64,000 bases of DNA from Stackebrandtia nassauensis DSM 44728 (GCF_000024545.1 NC_013947.1:5084001-5148000), one strand, 5' to 3'. Shown: positions 1 to 10,752, counted from the stretch's first letter. Program-made: numbers and translations. Notes: generated by a model from the sequence alone, not told the origin.

Positions 1-1
1 C

Positions 2-1141
2 GCGGACAAGATGGGTTCGACACTGGAGCCGTGGAAGGGGCGGGCGGCCAACGTCTTCAAGGTGACTTACATGGACCGTCTCCCCGACATTCTGGTGGGG
101 CAGGCGGTGCTTGCCATCGCGCTTCGGGAAGCTCTGAACATCGCCAAGGAAGCGTTCAGAGGCGCAAAGGAAGATGGAGAAAACCTGGCACAGGCCGCCA
201 TCGACGCACTGGATGCTGGCGGGGCGTCCTTGGACGCCACCTACTCGGAAAAACTGAAGGTCATAGCGAATGTCGCTGGTATAGCCGCGGCGGTAACGGC
301 GTTCGCACCCGGCACTCAGGCGTTTTCCGCGGTTGCCGGACTGGTCGCCGCGTCCGCGGGCGCAGCCGAATATGTGATCAGCAAGTACGAGAAGACTTCC
401 GGGGGAACGGACCCGAAGATCGCGCTCGACGCGGGGAACGTCGAAGAACTCATGGATCAGGTGAACAGTCGCGCCAACGATATCCAAAAAGCGGTGGTGG
501 ATATCGAATACGCCACAGGTGAGATGCTCTACGAACTCTACCTGCTTGCCACGAGCAAGGAGGTCGTCGATATCGCGGGCGCCAGCGGCGAGAATGCCGG
601 TGACCTCGGCATAGAGCTGACCATGCGGCAAGCGTATTTCGAGCCTCGAAGCCCCGGCAAGGAATCCGGGCATGGACCCGGCATGCGTGACTTCGGCAAA
701 CAACTCGACGACAAGGACAAGGGAAACGACCCCGGGTATTCGGACTTCAAGGATGAGGACGCCATGGGAGCGATCGACAAGGGCGAGCACATGGCGACAT
801 CCATTTACGATCTCTGGCACGCGGGCGATACCACTCTGCCCGCGTTCGCTGCCGAGTACGACGGTGCCGCAGGTGATGTCGATTCCTCCACAACAGGACT
901 GTCGGACGCGTTCACCCGCCCGTTTGGAGGCGGTGATGACGGCGCTGGCAGCAGCACGGGCGTCCTCTATCCCGAATGGACTAGATTGCAAGAGGAGCTG
1001 CACACCATCCTGAAGAACTCCGCCACCAACCTCCACCTTGTAGGCAAGGCTCTCGTCGCGGCGGCGATCGCTTACGCTGAAGCGGACGGAGCCGCAGCGA
1101 AAGCCATAGAAAAAGACCACGAAGACTTCCCCAAGATCTGA
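2..1141 (+). CDS. WXG-like helical protein, N-terminus outside window
   Basis: The frame is already open at the window edge (Ala-Asp-Lys precede the first ATG at 11), so the gene is probably truncated on its 5' side. Near the visible start is W-K-G-R-A-A-N-V-F, which resembles the helix-turn-helix hairpin of WXG100/ESX-type proteins (W-x-G then A-x-x-F). Residues about 80-125 form two Ala/Gly-rich hydrophobic helices; the C-terminal half is acidic, Gly/Asp-rich and probably partly disordered, ending in an Ala-rich helix. No catalytic motif is seen. A membrane-anchored protein and a small conserved-looking protein follow on the same strand, so a secretion-associated operon is possible. Identity as a type VII secretion substrate is inferred from the motif only. 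Confidence 0.7.
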   Translation, partial: ADKMGSTLEPWKGRAANVFKVTYMDRLPDILVGQAVLAIALREALNIAKEAFRGAKEDGENLAQAAIDALDAGGASLDATYSEKLKVIANVAGIAAAVTAFAPGTQAFSAVAGLVAASAGAAEYVISKYEKTSGGTDPKIALDAGNVEELMDQVNSRANDIQKAVVDIEYATGEMLYELYLLATSKEVVDIAGASGENAGDLGIELTMRQAYFEPRSPGKESGHGPGMRDFGKQLDDKDKGNDPGYSDFKDEDAMGAIDKGEHMATSIYDLWHAGDTTLPAFAAEYDGAAGDVDSSTTGLSDAFTRPFGGGDDGAGSSTGVLYPEWTRLQEELHTILKNSATNLHLVGKALVAAAIAYAEADGAAAKAIEKDHEDFPKI

Positions 1142-1186
1142 CGTGTCCCGTGCCTTCTAGCAGTTTCTCAACGAAAGTTGTGTGGT

Positions 1187-2146
1187 ATGACCGATCAGCC
1201 AGGTACCGAGTCACATGACGAAGCTGTGTCCTCTTCGGCCGCAAGTAAGTCAAGACGTAAATGGTTGATAGCGAGCATATCGGCGGTATTGCTGATCGTC
1301 GCTGGTGGAGCGATTTATGCGACTACGGGCATCTTTGGGAACCATGATGGAGACACTCCTCCAAACGGCAATGGTTCCGCTACTCCCGAACACTGCCGTG
1401 ACTCGTCGAAGGACACGGGGGTCTCCGAGCCGGAATCCCCACCAATGAACGGTGGTGTCGAAGTCGCCGAAGACGGAGTCAATCTGGCGAAGGCAAGCGA
1501 CATCGCCGACGTGACATTCGGCGTTCTTGTGGAGAACTCTTCTGATCTCGTCGCACGAGACGTCACCGTCAAGATGACGCTCAAGCAAAAGTCCGGGCCC
1601 ACGCTTCGCAATACCGACGGTGAATCTGTGGTCCGCAAGTCGACGATCCCCTATGTAATGCCGGGCAAGGAATTTGGTACGGGTGAAGATGTACGTGTTC
1701 CCATCGGTGAGGTCGAGGACGCGCCTTCGGTGAAAACCGAGATCACTGTCGGCGAATGGTGGCAGCCCAACAATGACGTGCACGAGTTCGCCAGCATTTC
1801 CGCCACTGTGACGAACAAGCAGGACGACCCCGACGATCACATAAACGTGACCGTGGATTCGCAATACTGCGACGATGCGGGAGTAGCAAAGGCTGGCGTG
1901 ATATTTCGCGATAGCGCCGGCAAGATAATCTACGGAGCCAGCGGATTTCAGGCTTCGAGCGACACAGCGGACTTGATCTCCGGATACGCACCCCTCAAGA
2001 ACTACAAACCCGGGAAAACAAAGAATCTGGCGATGCCCAATTTCTGGTCCATTAGTACGCAAGGTGCTCCGGGCGCTGGATTCGAGAAGCAACCCGATTG
2101 GGAACAGACTGAAATCTTTCCATACGCAGATAGCGACAAGGGTTGA
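1187..2146 (+). CDS. membrane-anchored extracytoplasmic protein, unknown function
   Basis: 319 residues. ATG at 1187 is chosen over an in-frame TTG nine bases upstream because GAAAG sits 9-10 bases before the ATG. A polar N-terminus ends in K-S-R-R-K, followed by one hydrophobic segment (residues about 25-45), a Pro/Gly/Asn linker and a beta-rich outer domain with two conserved-looking Cys (about 67 and 225). This fits a type II membrane protein with its C-terminal domain outside. The outer domain (residues about 85-190) has the beta-strand pattern of an Ig-like or FxLYD-type fold, but I do not recognise a family with certainty. It lies 45 bases after the WXG-like gene and 23 bases before the next one, so the three are probably co-transcribed. 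Confidence 0.8.
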   Translation: MTDQPGTESHDEAVSSSAASKSRRKWLIASISAVLLIVAGGAIYATTGIFGNHDGDTPPNGNGSATPEHCRDSSKDTGVSEPESPPMNGGVEVAEDGVNLAKASDIADVTFGVLVENSSDLVARDVTVKMTLKQKSGPTLRNTDGESVVRKSTIPYVMPGKEFGTGEDVRVPIGEVEDAPSVKTEITVGEWWQPNNDVHEFASISATVTNKQDDPDDHINVTVDSQYCDDAGVAKAGVIFRDSAGKIIYGASGFQASSDTADLISGYAPLKNYKPGKTKNLAMPNFWSISTQGAPGAGFEKQPDWEQTEIFPYADSDKG

Positions 2147-2169
2147 CGATCCCACGGAAGGAGTAATCA

Positions 2170-2676
2170 ATGGGCCGCTTGGCTGACACTCTCGACGCTT
2201 TGTCCGTGCGAGCGCTCTCCCCCGACCATCGTATACAAGGTCAACTGCACCATCGAACCAAAGTGGACATATCCTTCACCTCTGAGGATTCATACTACGA
2301 GTACAAGTCCGAACAGGCTGTCGCAGCACAGCTGAGCGCAGTGCTGAATGCCCTCATCGTCGGCAGAAACGAGGGATTTTGCGCCGCGGTTCGAGAGGTC
2401 ACCGACTTGAGACTCGACGATCGTCCGCACTGGGATGCGCGACGGCGGCGTTTTCGTGAGGAACGGGATGGCGCCCCGCTGGAGGGACAGTCCGCTGGCG
2501 GGTGGCTGACGGTTGCGTCCGTTGGACTTCGCGACGCCAATGCCACGGTCAAACCGGGTGCGTTCGACGAACTCGACGCATCAGGCTTCCTGATCGAGGT
2601 TCATTCAGCCATCGCAGACTTGTGGAAAGACCAAGCCATGGCGATGAGTTATCTCAGGCGCACGCACTTTGGGTAA
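2170..2676 (+). CDS. small conserved-type protein of the WXG-like operon
   Basis: 168 residues, with a strong AAGGAG ribosome-binding site 7 bases before the ATG. There is no signal peptide or membrane segment. The N-terminal half alternates short strands (V-D-I-S-F-T, Y-Y-E-Y) and then enters a helix that starts A-A-Q-L-S-A-V-L, a topology resembling the YbaB-like or chaperone-like proteins found beside WXG proteins in actinomycetes; the middle is Arg-rich and basic. I do not recognise a named family. A soluble partner or chaperone of the two upstream proteins is inferred from position only. Confidence 0.75.
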   Translation: MGRLADTLDALSVRALSPDHRIQGQLHHRTKVDISFTSEDSYYEYKSEQAVAAQLSAVLNALIVGRNEGFCAAVREVTDLRLDDRPHWDARRRRFREERDGAPLEGQSAGGWLTVASVGLRDANATVKPGAFDELDASGFLIEVHSAIADLWKDQAMAMSYLRRTHFG

Positions 2677-2717
2677 TACGTCTTCCATCGGAGCCTTCAA
2701 GGCTCCGACACCTCATC

Positions 2718-2792
2718 TGGTGGGCGCGATAGGGATCGAACCTACGACCGCTCGGGTGTAAACCGAGTGCTCTTCCGCTGAGCTACACGCCC
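2718..2792 (-). tRNA. tRNA-Val (anticodon UAC)
   Basis: The reverse strand folds into a full cloverleaf. The acceptor stem GGGCGTG pairs with CGCGCCC (one G-U pair), the D arm is GCTC..GAGC, the anticodon stem CTCGG/CCGAG has loop TTTACAC with anticodon TAC, and the T arm contains GGTTCGATCCC. The 3' CCA is encoded (2718-2720). It lies between the WXG-like operon and ahpE; I saw no integrase or direct repeat suggesting use as an attachment site. Confidence 0.97.
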
Positions 2793-2849
2793 GTGTCGTG
2801 ACGGACCGGACAAGCGTACGCGACGCTCGTCCGGTCCGGGAAGCGGGTT

Positions 2850-3314
2850 TCAGCCGGTCAGCTCGGCGAGGGCCTTCTGCCAGGCGCCCTGGTCACGGGG
2901 CTCGCCGGGCAGGTTCATCTCGGCGAACCGGACGGTGCCGGTGGTGTCGATGACGAAGGTGCCGCGGTTGGCGATGCCTTTGTCCTCATCGAACACGCCG
3001 AAGGTCTTGGCGACGCCGCCGTGCGGCCAGAAGTCGCTCAGCAGCGGGAATTCGAAGCCCTCCTTGTCCGCCCACACCTTGTGCGTGAACACCGAGTCCA
3101 CGCTGACGGTCAGGACCTGGACTTCGTCGCTCTGGTAGGACGACAGGTTGTCGCGGACCCCGCACAGCTCGCCTTCGCACACACCTGTGAAGGCGAGCGG
3201 GTAGAAGACCAGCAGGACGTTCTTGTGGCCCTTGAAGCTCGACAGGGTCACTTCCTGGTTGTTCTGGTCCTTCAGGGTGAAGTCGGGCGCCTGGGTTCCC
3301 ACGGCGACGGTCAT
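2850..3314 (-). CDS. ahpE: peroxiredoxin, AhpE type
   Basis: 154-residue thioredoxin-fold peroxidase that reduces hydroperoxides in the cytosol. The family signature is visible: P-D-F-T-L near residue 10, then F-Y-P-L-A-F-T-G-V-C with the peroxidatic Cys at 46. A second Cys lies five residues later (C-E-G-E-L-C), the spacing used as resolving Cys in BCP/PrxQ enzymes, so this protein could form an intramolecular disulfide although its overall sequence is AhpE-like. ATG 3314 is chosen because GGAG lies 6 bases upstream; an in-frame ATG 12 bases earlier has no such site. The pairing with a DUF3052 gene and divergent aceE matches the known mycobacterial order Rv2238c-Rv2239c-Rv2241. Confidence 0.93.
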   Translation of the reverse strand: MTVAVGTQAPDFTLKDQNNQEVTLSSFKGHKNVLLVFYPLAFTGVCEGELCGVRDNLSSYQSDEVQVLTVSVDSVFTHKVWADKEGFEFPLLSDFWPHGGVAKTFGVFDEDKGIANRGTFVIDTTGTVRFAEMNLPGEPRDQGAWQKALAELTG

Positions 3315-3360
3315 GTGCGTCTCCATTCGTCGGTAAGAGTCTCGCGTTAGCGCCTCGACG

Positions 3361-3783
3361 TTACCTGCCGCGCGGCGCGACCAGTCGGGTGGCGACCCAG
3401 TCCTCCCCGGCGTTCACACTGGACGTGGACGACAGACCGGCGGTAGGCGCCGCCTCGGAGATCTCGGCGGACTCTATGTGACCGTCCCGACCCGGTTTGG
3501 GGGTCAGCAGCCACACAACGCCCTCCTCGGACAGCGGAGATCGCGCGTCCATGAGTACGTCCACAAGGTCCCCATCCTCATCCCGCCACCACAACAGGAC
3601 CACGTCGACCACCTCGTCGGTGTCCTCGTCGTGGAGTTCGCCGACCCTGGCGATGACGGCTTCGCGCAGGGCGGAGTCGATATCGCTGTCGAAGCCGATC
3701 TCCATGACGACGGCATCGGTGTCGATGCCGAGCTTGTCGATGATGGTCCGTACGCCGTCGGCCGACCCAGCCGTGGCACTCAC
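3361..3783 (-). CDS. DUF3052 family protein
   Basis: 140-residue acidic soluble protein of a family found almost only in actinobacteria; its biochemical function is not known. Recognisable features are V-V-M-E-I-G-F-D-S-D-I-D near residue 25, V-V-L-L-W-W-R-D-E-D-G-D, and W-L-L-T-P-K-P-G-R-D-G followed by E-A-A-P-T-A-G-L. GTG 3783 is preferred: AGGAGG lies nine bases upstream of it, whereas the alternative ATG at 3792 directly abuts that AGGAGG, and relatives typically begin M-S-A-T-A as here (V-S-A-T-A). It is on the same strand as ahpE, 46 bases upstream of it. Confidence 0.9.
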   Translation of the reverse strand: MSATAGSADGVRTIIDKLGIDTDAVVMEIGFDSDIDSALREAVIARVGELHDEDTDEVVDVVLLWWRDEDGDLVDVLMDARSPLSEEGVVWLLTPKPGRDGHIESAEISEAAPTAGLSSTSSVNAGEDWVATRLVAPRGR

Positions 3784-4018
3784 GTCGCGCATCCTCCTCT
3801 TGTCGTGACCGGACTCTCACCGGCGCACCTGGCTCGTAACGCGGGCCTACTCACAGACGCCGCACCGTGAGAATACGCAATGCCATCGATGGATGGGCGC
3901 GCGAGTGTGTCGGCGGTCCCAGTCGCTCGGGTCCCTTACGACAAGTCGGGCGAGCGAGGAGGCAGGATAGGAGGTAGCGCCTTGTCCTATCAAAGTCGAT
4001 ATGCAGAGGGAACAGCCC

Positions 4019-6760
<2,742 letters not shown>

Positions 6761-6773
6761 CGACTGAGCAAGC

Positions 6774-6809
6774 CTGAGGGCCGCCCGGCTGACGCCGGGC
6801 GGCCCTCAG
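6774..6809 (+). terminator. aceE transcription terminator hairpin
   Basis: A perfect 16-bp stem (CTGAGGGCCGCCCGGC with its complement) and TGAC loop begin 13 bases after the aceE stop. There is no T tract, as is common for terminators in very GC-rich actinomycetes. Confidence 0.85.
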
Positions 6810-6886
6810 CGTTGGGGGCTTGGGAACGGGGTTGGCGTGATCAGGCCGGAGCGGGTGCGGCCCGGTCGGAGCCGGGGTCGGCTTGT

Positions 6887-7005
6887 GGGCGGCTTGGCTG
6901 AAGGCGGCGCATTGTGGCTTGGCTGGCGCGGCCCGGCCGGAGCTGGCGCGACTCGCGGGCGGCCTGGCCGAAGGCGGCGCGTTGCGGCTTGGCTGGCGCG
7001 GCCCG
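6887..7005. repeat. imperfect 49-bp direct duplication
   Basis: Two copies of a 49-bp GC-rich segment (6887-6935 and 6957-7005) differ at about four positions. They lie in the gene-free stretch between the aceE terminator and the next gene and lead into the 8-bp minisatellite. No coding function is supported. Confidence 0.85.
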
Positions 7006-7016
7006 CGAGGGAGCTC

Positions 7017-7088
7017 GGCGGGCTGGCGGGCTGGCGGGCTGGCGGGCTGGCGGGCTGGCGGGCTGGCGGGCTGGCGGGCTGGCGGGCT
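7017..7088. repeat. minisatellite, nine units of GGCGGGCT
   Basis: Nine perfect tandem copies of the octamer GGCGGGCT, ending exactly one base before the stop codon (7089-7091) of the leftward spermidine-synthase-like gene. Runs of GGG every eight bases fit the G3N1-7 pattern of G-quadruplexes on the plus strand. In the minus-strand mRNA the array would form a C-rich 3' tail. Confidence 0.97.
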
Positions 7089-7949
7089 TCAGGAGGTTAC
7101 CGGGGCTGTGCCCGACAGGAAGCGGTCCAGGTCGGGGCCGTGTTTGAGGCTCAGGTTCAGGCGGGGGCGGGCCGCGGCGGTGATGCGGTCCAGGGGCAGC
7201 GTTTCGGACTCGGCGGCGGCCACGATGACGACGTTGCCGTCCCGTCGGCCCTTCCACATCGCGGGGGTGGACAGTAGGGCGGTGTCGGTGTAGGCGGTGC
7301 GCACCGTGGCCAGCTGGCGTTTGGTGAGGACGAGGCCCGCCGCGTCCAGGACGTTGACGATGTAGACACCGCCGGGCGCAAGGAGCCGGGCCGTCTCGGC
7401 GACGAAGCCGGTGTCACTGACGCGGGCGGGCATCACCGCGCCCCGGTAGGCGTCGGTGATGACGACGTCGAAACTGTTGTCGGCCCCCGACTCGACGGCG
7501 GCTCGGGCGTCGTCGTGCTGGACCGCGATGCCGCAGTCCGGCGGCAGGGGTAGTCCGAAGTGGAGGAACTCGATCAGCGGACGGTCCCTTTCGATCACCA
7601 GCTGGGCCGAGTTCGGGCGGGACGCCGCGAGGTAGCGGGGCAGCGTCATGCCGCCGCCCCCGAGGTGCAAGGCCCGCAACGGTTCCCGCGGAGCCGCGAT
7701 CACGTCGAGGATCGACGCGATCATGCGGGTGTACATCATGTCCAGTCGCAGCGGGTCGTAGAGGTCCACGTGGGACTGGGCCACACCGTTGACGACGAGC
7801 GTCCAGCAGCCGTCCTGACGCGGGTCGGCCAGCAGCTCGGCGGTCCCCGAGTCGATGCGGGCCGACAGGTCCATCGCGTCGTACTCGGAAGTGTTCACCA
7901 GTCCATGCCCGTCTGCGGCGCCGATATCGTCGCGAGCATCGTGGCACAC
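7089..7949 (-). CDS. spermidine-synthase-like Rossmann protein
   Basis: Up to 286 residues. The fold is that of polyamine aminopropyltransferases/class I methyltransferases: L-H-L-G-G-G-G-M-T-L-P (nucleotide-binding glycine loop, about residue 94), V-I-E-R-D (acidic residue for the ribose), and V-V-I-T-D-A-Y-R-G. True spermidine synthases have D-x-x-D around the amine site; here the corresponding stretch is less conserved, so an orphan fused-type homologue of unknown substrate is more likely. The start is uncertain: GTG 7949 gives the longest form, GTG 7898 or ATG 7874 are alternatives, and none has a convincing ribosome-binding site. The stop codon abuts the octamer minisatellite. It is divergent from the protease-like gene. 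Confidence 0.8.
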   Translation of the reverse strand: MCHDARDDIGAADGHGLVNTSEYDAMDLSARIDSGTAELLADPRQDGCWTLVVNGVAQSHVDLYDPLRLDMMYTRMIASILDVIAAPREPLRALHLGGGGMTLPRYLAASRPNSAQLVIERDRPLIEFLHFGLPLPPDCGIAVQHDDARAAVESGADNSFDVVITDAYRGAVMPARVSDTGFVAETARLLAPGGVYIVNVLDAAGLVLTKRQLATVRTAYTDTALLSTPAMWKGRRDGNVVIVAAAESETLPLDRITAAARPRLNLSLKHGPDLDRFLSGTAPVTS

Positions 7950-8066
7950 CGCGTGAATTCACCGTTTCGTCGGTCCCCGCGTGCGTGACGCCAGCTCGGT
8001 AATCTATCGGTATTCATCGATACGTTGCCCGCGTGTCGAACCCGTTCCCAGGAGGCGAAGTCCGCC

Positions 8067-8729
8067 ATGAAGCTTGCCCGCACCCTGACCATGCTCGCCG
8101 CCGTCGTCGCGCTCACCGCCGTGCCGACCACGGCCGTCGCCCACGAACCCGAGGCCCGGGGCGGGGTCGTCACCGCGGGGCTGCCGTTCTCCACCGGGAC
8201 CACGTCGCGGTGCACCACCGGGTTCGCCACCGAGCACGCGAGCCTCGGCGACGGGTTCCTCGCGGCTGGGCACTGTGGATCGGTCGGGGATCGGGCCTAC
8301 GTGAACAATGTGGCGGTCGGCGTGGTGCGACTGCGCGCGAGCAACGGCTTGACCTGGTTGTGGGTGGAACTCGACGACGGCTGGACCGCCTCCCCCGCGC
8401 TGCCGGGCGGCGGCTCGATCACCGACGACCGCGAGACCCCGATCGGCGGTTCGGTGTGCCGCATCGGTTCCACGACCGGGTGGCACTGCGGCACCGTCCA
8501 GGCCAAGAACGCGACGGTGTCCTACCCGCAGGGCACCGTGACCGGGCTGACCCGCACCAACGTGTGCGCCGAACCCGGCGACAACGGCGGGCCGTTCGTG
8601 TCCGGCTCCAGTGCCCAGGGCATCGCGCTCGGCGGTTCCGGCAACTGCTCCAGCGGCGGCACCACCTACTTCTATCCGGTGCGGCGCGTCTTCAGCGAAG
8701 CCCCCGCGCTGAGCATTATCGGCGGGTGA
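8067..8729 (+). CDS. secreted S1-family protease homologue, catalytic residues lost
   Basis: 220 residues. A Sec signal peptide (M-K-L-A-R-T then a hydrophobic core, probable cleavage after A-V-A near residue 25) is followed directly by a mature streptogrisin/alpha-lytic-type domain without the usual pro-region. Six Cys sit at the family's disulfide positions. The catalytic His is present (G-H-C-G, His69), but the nucleophile motif reads G-D-N-G-G-P: codon AAC at 8583-8585 puts Asn173 in place of Ser. The expected N-D-Y-A-W-V Asp site reads N-G-L-T-W-L-W-V, so Asp is probably Thr96. Proteolysis is therefore not expected; a binding or inhibitor role is inference. AGGAGG lies 11 bases upstream of the ATG. 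It converges on the GNAT gene three bases away. Confidence 0.88.
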   Translation: MKLARTLTMLAAVVALTAVPTTAVAHEPEARGGVVTAGLPFSTGTTSRCTTGFATEHASLGDGFLAAGHCGSVGDRAYVNNVAVGVVRLRASNGLTWLWVELDDGWTASPALPGGGSITDDRETPIGGSVCRIGSTTGWHCGTVQAKNATVSYPQGTVTGLTRTNVCAEPGDNGGPFVSGSSAQGIALGGSGNCSSGGTTYFYPVRRVFSEAPALSIIGG

Positions 8730-8732
8730 GCT

Positions 8733-9584
8733 TCACAGCGCCACCGACACCGGCGTGAACCGTCGGGCGGCGTCGCCGGGGAGCTCGCGGCCACCGTGGA
8801 CCATGAACGAGGTCGCGGTACCCGGCACCAGGCCGTGCTCGACGGCCCAGGCGCCCAGTTCACCGAACTCGTGCAGGATCTCCAGCCGGATCGGCGACTT
8901 GATCGCGCGGGCCAGGTCGGTCAGCAGCGTCTTGGCGTCGTCGGCGCTGGCGGCGACGACCGGACCGGCCACCACCTTGTCGAGGTTGACCCAGGCACCG
9001 GCGTAGCCGGTGATGGCGCCGTCGGCTTCGATGACCCGCAGCTGCGAGCAGAAGTCCGGCAACCGTCGCACCAGTACCGAGCGATCGGCGCCGTGCACCT
9101 CGGCGTCCAGCCGCTCGATCGCGGGCAGGTCGGCGGCCGTGGCAGGGCGGGAGCGCTCGGGGGCGTCGGTGCCGGTGAACTCTCCGATGTGGGTGACGTT
9201 GTCGGACACGACGGTGAAGCCGAGCTTCTGGTAGAGCGGGAGGCCGAAGCTGGTGGCGTACAAGGTGACCACGGCGTCTCCGGTGTGGGCGAGCACCTGG
9301 GTCATCATGCGTCGGCCCAGGCCGTGGCCGTCGAACCGCTTGGCGACCAGGACCATGCTGATCGCGCACAGGCCGGGGCCGTAGCGGGTCAGCACGGTGG
9401 TGCCGACCAGCGCGCCGTCGGGGTCGTCGATGCCGTACACCTCACCGATGTCGAACAGCAGCCGCCACTTGTGTTCCTCGCGGGGCCAACCCCGGTCCGC
9501 GGCCAGGTCGAGGCACGCCGGGAGTTCGGCGATGTCCAGCCGCCGCACTGGAATCGAGTCGGCGGGGGCCCACAGCTGCGGCAT
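8733..9584 (-). CDS. GNAT family N-acetyltransferase, two-domain
   Basis: 283 residues with two GNAT-like halves. The first (residues 1-135) carries the acetyl-CoA loop pattern V-A-K-R-F-D-G-H-G-L-G-R-R-M-M near 80; the second (about 140-283) is shorter and lacks a clear R-x-x-G-x-G/A loop. This resembles the YitI/YitH-type acetyltransferases with an extra C-terminal domain. Substrate unknown. The open frame extends 400 bases further upstream, but ATG 9584 is preceded by GGAAGGAC at 5 bases and begins the recognisable domain, so it is taken as the start. Confidence 0.85.
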   Translation of the reverse strand: MPQLWAPADSIPVRRLDIAELPACLDLAADRGWPREEHKWRLLFDIGEVYGIDDPDGALVGTTVLTRYGPGLCAISMVLVAKRFDGHGLGRRMMTQVLAHTGDAVVTLYATSFGLPLYQKLGFTVVSDNVTHIGEFTGTDAPERSRPATAADLPAIERLDAEVHGADRSVLVRRLPDFCSQLRVIEADGAITGYAGAWVNLDKVVAGPVVAASADDAKTLLTDLARAIKSPIRLEILHEFGELGAWAVEHGLVPGTATSFMVHGGRELPGDAARRFTPVSVAL

Positions 9585-9741
9585 GTCTGTCCTTCCGTCG
9601 GGTCGATGCGAATCTAGCGGGCGTTGGGGGCGGTGGCACCCGATTAAGGCTTGGGTCACAACGCTCGCGTCTGGGCTGGGCGGCCTGGTGGCCCGGCGAT
9701 ACTGATAGGCCGGACGACGCGATGGACCAGGGAGGCGCTCG

Positions 9742-10752
9742 ATGATCACGAAGGCTGATGTAGACGCGGCGGCGGCTCGGATCGCGGGGCGGGTGCGGAC
9801 CACGCCCGTCATGACCGTCGAGCCCGGAGTCTTCGGCCCTGCGGTGGTGCTCAAGTGCGAGTACACGCAGCACACGGGCACGTTCAAGGCGCGCGGTGCG
9901 TTCAACCGGATCCTGTCAGCGGCCGAGCCCACGCTGGGCAGCGGCAGCGGCAGCGGCAGCGGCAGCGGCAGCGGCAGCGGGGACAGCATGACGGGTGCTC
10001 AGCGGGAGCGGCTCGGGCCGGCCGGGGTGGTGGCGGCGTCGGGGGGCAACGCGGGGTTGGCTGTTGCCTACGCCGCCGCCCAGCTGGGGGTGGCCGCGAC
10101 GGTGTTCGTTCCCGAGACCGCCCCGGCCGTCAAGGTGAACAAGCTACGCGCGCTGGGCGCCGTGGTCCGGCAGGTCGGCAGCGAGTTCGCGCTGGCCAAC
10201 GAGGCGGCGCTGGCCCACGCCGCCGAGACCGGCGCACTGCTGTGCCACGCCTACGATCAGCCCGAGATCGTGGCGGGACAGGGAACGCTCGCCATCGAGC
10301 TGCTGGGCCAGGCGCCGGACGTGGACACCGTGTTGGTGTCGGTGGGCGGCGGCGGGTTGGCGGGCGGGATCGCGGCGGGGCTGGACGGCCGGGCCAAGCT
10401 GGTGGCCGTCGAACCCGAGACGATCCCGACGCTCCACACCGCACTGTCGAAGGGCGGACCGGTCGATGTGGAGGTGTCGGGGGTGGCGGCGGACTCGCTG
10501 GGTGCCCGCCGGATCGGGGACATCGCGTACGAGCTGGCCGTCCGGCATGGGGTCCACAGTGTCCTTGTTGACGACGCGTCGATCATCGCGGCCCGGAAGC
10601 TGTTGTGGGACAAGCTGCGCATCGTCGTGGAGCATGGCACCGCGGCGGCGTTGGCAGCGCTGGCCACCGGCGCCTACCAGCCAGCGCCGAACGAGAGCGT
10701 GGCGGTCATCCTGTGTGGAGCCAACACCGACCCGAGCGACATCAACGCCTAG
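9742..10752 (+). CDS. PLP-dependent threonine/serine dehydratase-like enzyme
   Basis: 336 residues of the fold-type II PLP family (threonine dehydratase/serine racemase). The lysine that binds PLP is seen in G-T-F-K-A-R-G-A-F (about residue 51), the phosphate and carboxylate loops as S-G-G-N-A-G-L-A and G-G-G-G-L-A-G-G, and a C-terminal serine/cysteine site as I-L-C-G-A-N. There is no ACT regulatory domain, so the enzyme is of the short, catabolic or racemase-like type that deaminates L-threonine or L-serine. A (Gly-Ser)7 run encoded by a hexanucleotide microsatellite is inserted between the PLP-lysine and the S-G-G-N loop, a place where relatives have a short turn. GGAGG lies 7 bases before the ATG. 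It is divergent from the GNAT gene. Confidence 0.9.
   Translation: MITKADVDAAAARIAGRVRTTPVMTVEPGVFGPAVVLKCEYTQHTGTFKARGAFNRILSAAEPTLGSGSGSGSGSGSGSGDSMTGAQRERLGPAGVVAASGGNAGLAVAYAAAQLGVAATVFVPETAPAVKVNKLRALGAVVRQVGSEFALANEAALAHAAETGALLCHAYDQPEIVAGQGTLAIELLGQAPDVDTVLVSVGGGGLAGGIAAGLDGRAKLVAVEPETIPTLHTALSKGGPVDVEVSGVAADSLGARRIGDIAYELAVRHGVHSVLVDDASIIAARKLLWDKLRIVVEHGTAAALAALATGAYQPAPNESVAVILCGANTDPSDINA
9937..9978. repeat. in-frame microsatellite (GGCAGC)x7
   Basis: Seven perfect tandem GGCAGC units inside the threonine-dehydratase-like gene, encoding (Gly-Ser)7. Because the unit is six bases, slippage would change loop length without breaking the frame. Confidence 0.97.

Noticed and set aside
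2700-2850. An integration site at tRNA-Val.
   Set aside because: No integrase gene or direct copy of the tRNA 3' end was found nearby.
6837-7293. A plus-strand frame encoding an A-G-G-L-A-G-W-R-type repeat protein over the minisatellite.
   Set aside because: All three frames are open through an 8-base repeat, giving similar repeat peptides in each; no ribosome-binding site or homology. It is a repeat artefact.
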